Shown: piece after piece, positions 5,117-5,561 of the stretch
How positions within the stretch are numbered: position 1 is the first letter of the stretch
Layout of the letters: the number at the start of each line of letters is the position of its first letter
From: JBMTVN01 sp046047235
GTDB taxonomy: Bacteria > Verrucomicrobiota > Verrucomicrobiia > Limisphaerales > JAHDYP01
NCBI GenBank assembly: GCA_046047235.1
Contig: JBJOII010000205.1
Span: forward strand, 1-5,561
DNA: 5,561 bases
Reading direction: 5' to 3'
Notes under the pieces: generated by a model
Database searches by the model: none
What the model saw: the letters and a program-made list of their open reading frames with translations, nothing else
What the model was told of the DNA's origin: nothing
Position numbers and translations under genes: made by a program

Positions 5117-5561
5117 GCGGGCAGGATGGGTTGGGTTGTTGTTTGGAGGATGAGGTTGATGGCGAGGGCTGCGGCGGCGAAGCCGAAAGAGCCGGTGACG
5201 AAGGAGGCGGTGCCGTAACCGCTGTGGCAGTCGAGTCTAAGGTCCTGGTTGGCCTGGCGTTCGCAGGACACACCTCCCTCGGATGTGGGGAACACCTGGG
5301 GTTCATCCGAGAATACGCCGGGTATGCCGAAGGAGTTATTGGGAGGGGGGAATCCGTATTCTCGGCGGAGCCTGCGCCGGACTTCCTGGAGGAGTCGGTC
5401 GTGCGTGGTCCGGGCCAAATCTGCGGTTTGGATGCGGGTGGGGTCGCGTCGACCTCCGGCACCGCCGACCGTCACCACAGGAATCTTGCGGGCGTGGCAT
5501 TCGGCGAGGAGAAGGGTTTTTTGCGGGACTTGATCGATGGCATCGACGACGCAGGAAAAGT
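5113..5561 (-). CDS. tcdA: tRNA threonylcarbamoyladenosine dehydratase TcdA, C-terminal part only
   Basis: The last 148 residues of an E1-like protein whose start lies beyond the window. TcdA (CsdL/YgdL) uses ATP to cyclise t6A at position 37 of ANN-decoding tRNAs to ct6A in the cytoplasm. The reading frame is open to the window edge and begins FSCVVDAIDQVPQK, matching the conserved VVDAID-x-V-x-x-K segment. It continues with IPVVTVGGAGGRRDPTRIQ and ADLARTTHDRL, then a basic helix RRRLRRE, GVFSDEPQVFP and LDCHSGYGTASFVTGSFGFA, closing with the hydrophobic ALAINLIL. These correspond to the E. coli TcdA landmarks TTGGAGGQIDPTQIQ and MDCASGFGA from memory. A GTG inside the frame at 5478 is not the true start, because homology continues upstream of it. 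The N-terminal ATP-binding half is outside the window and cannot be checked. The gene is first in the visible minus-strand gene cluster. Confidence 0.9.
   Translation of the reverse strand, partial: FSCVVDAIDQVPQKTLLLAECHARKIPVVTVGGAGGRRDPTRIQTADLARTTHDRLLQEVRRRLRREYGFPPPNNSFGIPGVFSDEPQVFPTSEGGVSCERQANQDLRLDCHSGYGTASFVTGSFGFAAAALAINLILQTTTQPILPA

Noticed and set aside
5113..5478. A complete short gene starting at GTG 5478
   Set aside because: TcdA homology (VVDAID and following residues) continues upstream in the same frame to the window edge, so this is the tail of a longer gene.
1..5561. CRISPR array, mobile element ends, phage or defence genes
   Set aside because: No regular repeat-spacer pattern, no transposase or integrase motif, no att-like duplication and no defence-family domain was found on either strand.

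Overview
The window looks like a piece of a GC-rich chromosome, most likely from Verrucomicrobiota (inference; Planctomycetota is the main alternative). The clues are a pilin-like protein with a FTLIELLVVIAIIAIL / LLPAL / CLSNLRQ N-terminus followed by a variant of the C-terminal H-X9-DG signature, a DUF1080 secreted protein, a mannonate-dehydratase-like TIM barrel, and a PQQ dehydrogenase with a heme c domain set inside its propeller. No tRNA, rRNA, CRISPR array, transposase or integrase was seen.

Layout. Bases 1-640 (minus) hold the N-terminal 213 residues of a UxuA-type mannonate dehydratase, cut by the window edge. Bases 641-800 are a divergent promoter region with G-tracts, an imperfect 30-base direct repeat, a tandem TTGACCT heptamer, and a four-codon mini-ORF behind a good ribosome binding site. 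Bases 801-1553 (plus) encode an exported DUF1080 (3-keto-glycoside hydrolase family) protein. Bases 1554-1707 separate convergent genes and hold a strong 11-bp hairpin. Bases 1708-5561 (minus) are a tightly packed run of four genes. In transcription order these are tcdA (C-terminal 148 residues, 5' end outside the window), a YfcE-like metallophosphoesterase joined to it by an ATGA overlap, a secreted PQQ-dependent dehydrogenase 38 bases further on, and a pilin-like protein 8 bases after that.

How the genes may work together. The mannonate dehydratase (uronate/hexonate breakdown in the cytoplasm), the exported DUF1080 protein (cleavage of 3-keto sugars) and the PQQ/heme c sugar or alcohol dehydrogenase (periplasmic oxidation feeding electrons to the respiratory chain) would all suit a carbohydrate-degrading bacterium. 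Only the compact minus-strand run has the spacing of an operon. TcdA (tRNA ct6A formation) and the phosphoesterase are housekeeping-like and have no evident functional tie to the dehydrogenase.

Composition. The plus strand is clearly richer in G than C both in the minus-strand genes and in the single plus-strand gene, so codon choice tracks DNA strand rather than gene. The bias lapses in part of the convergent intergenic region. The genes are of recognisable families. The second-look items are mainly in the two intergenic regions, the domain order of the dehydrogenase and the altered C-terminal signature of the pilin-like protein.
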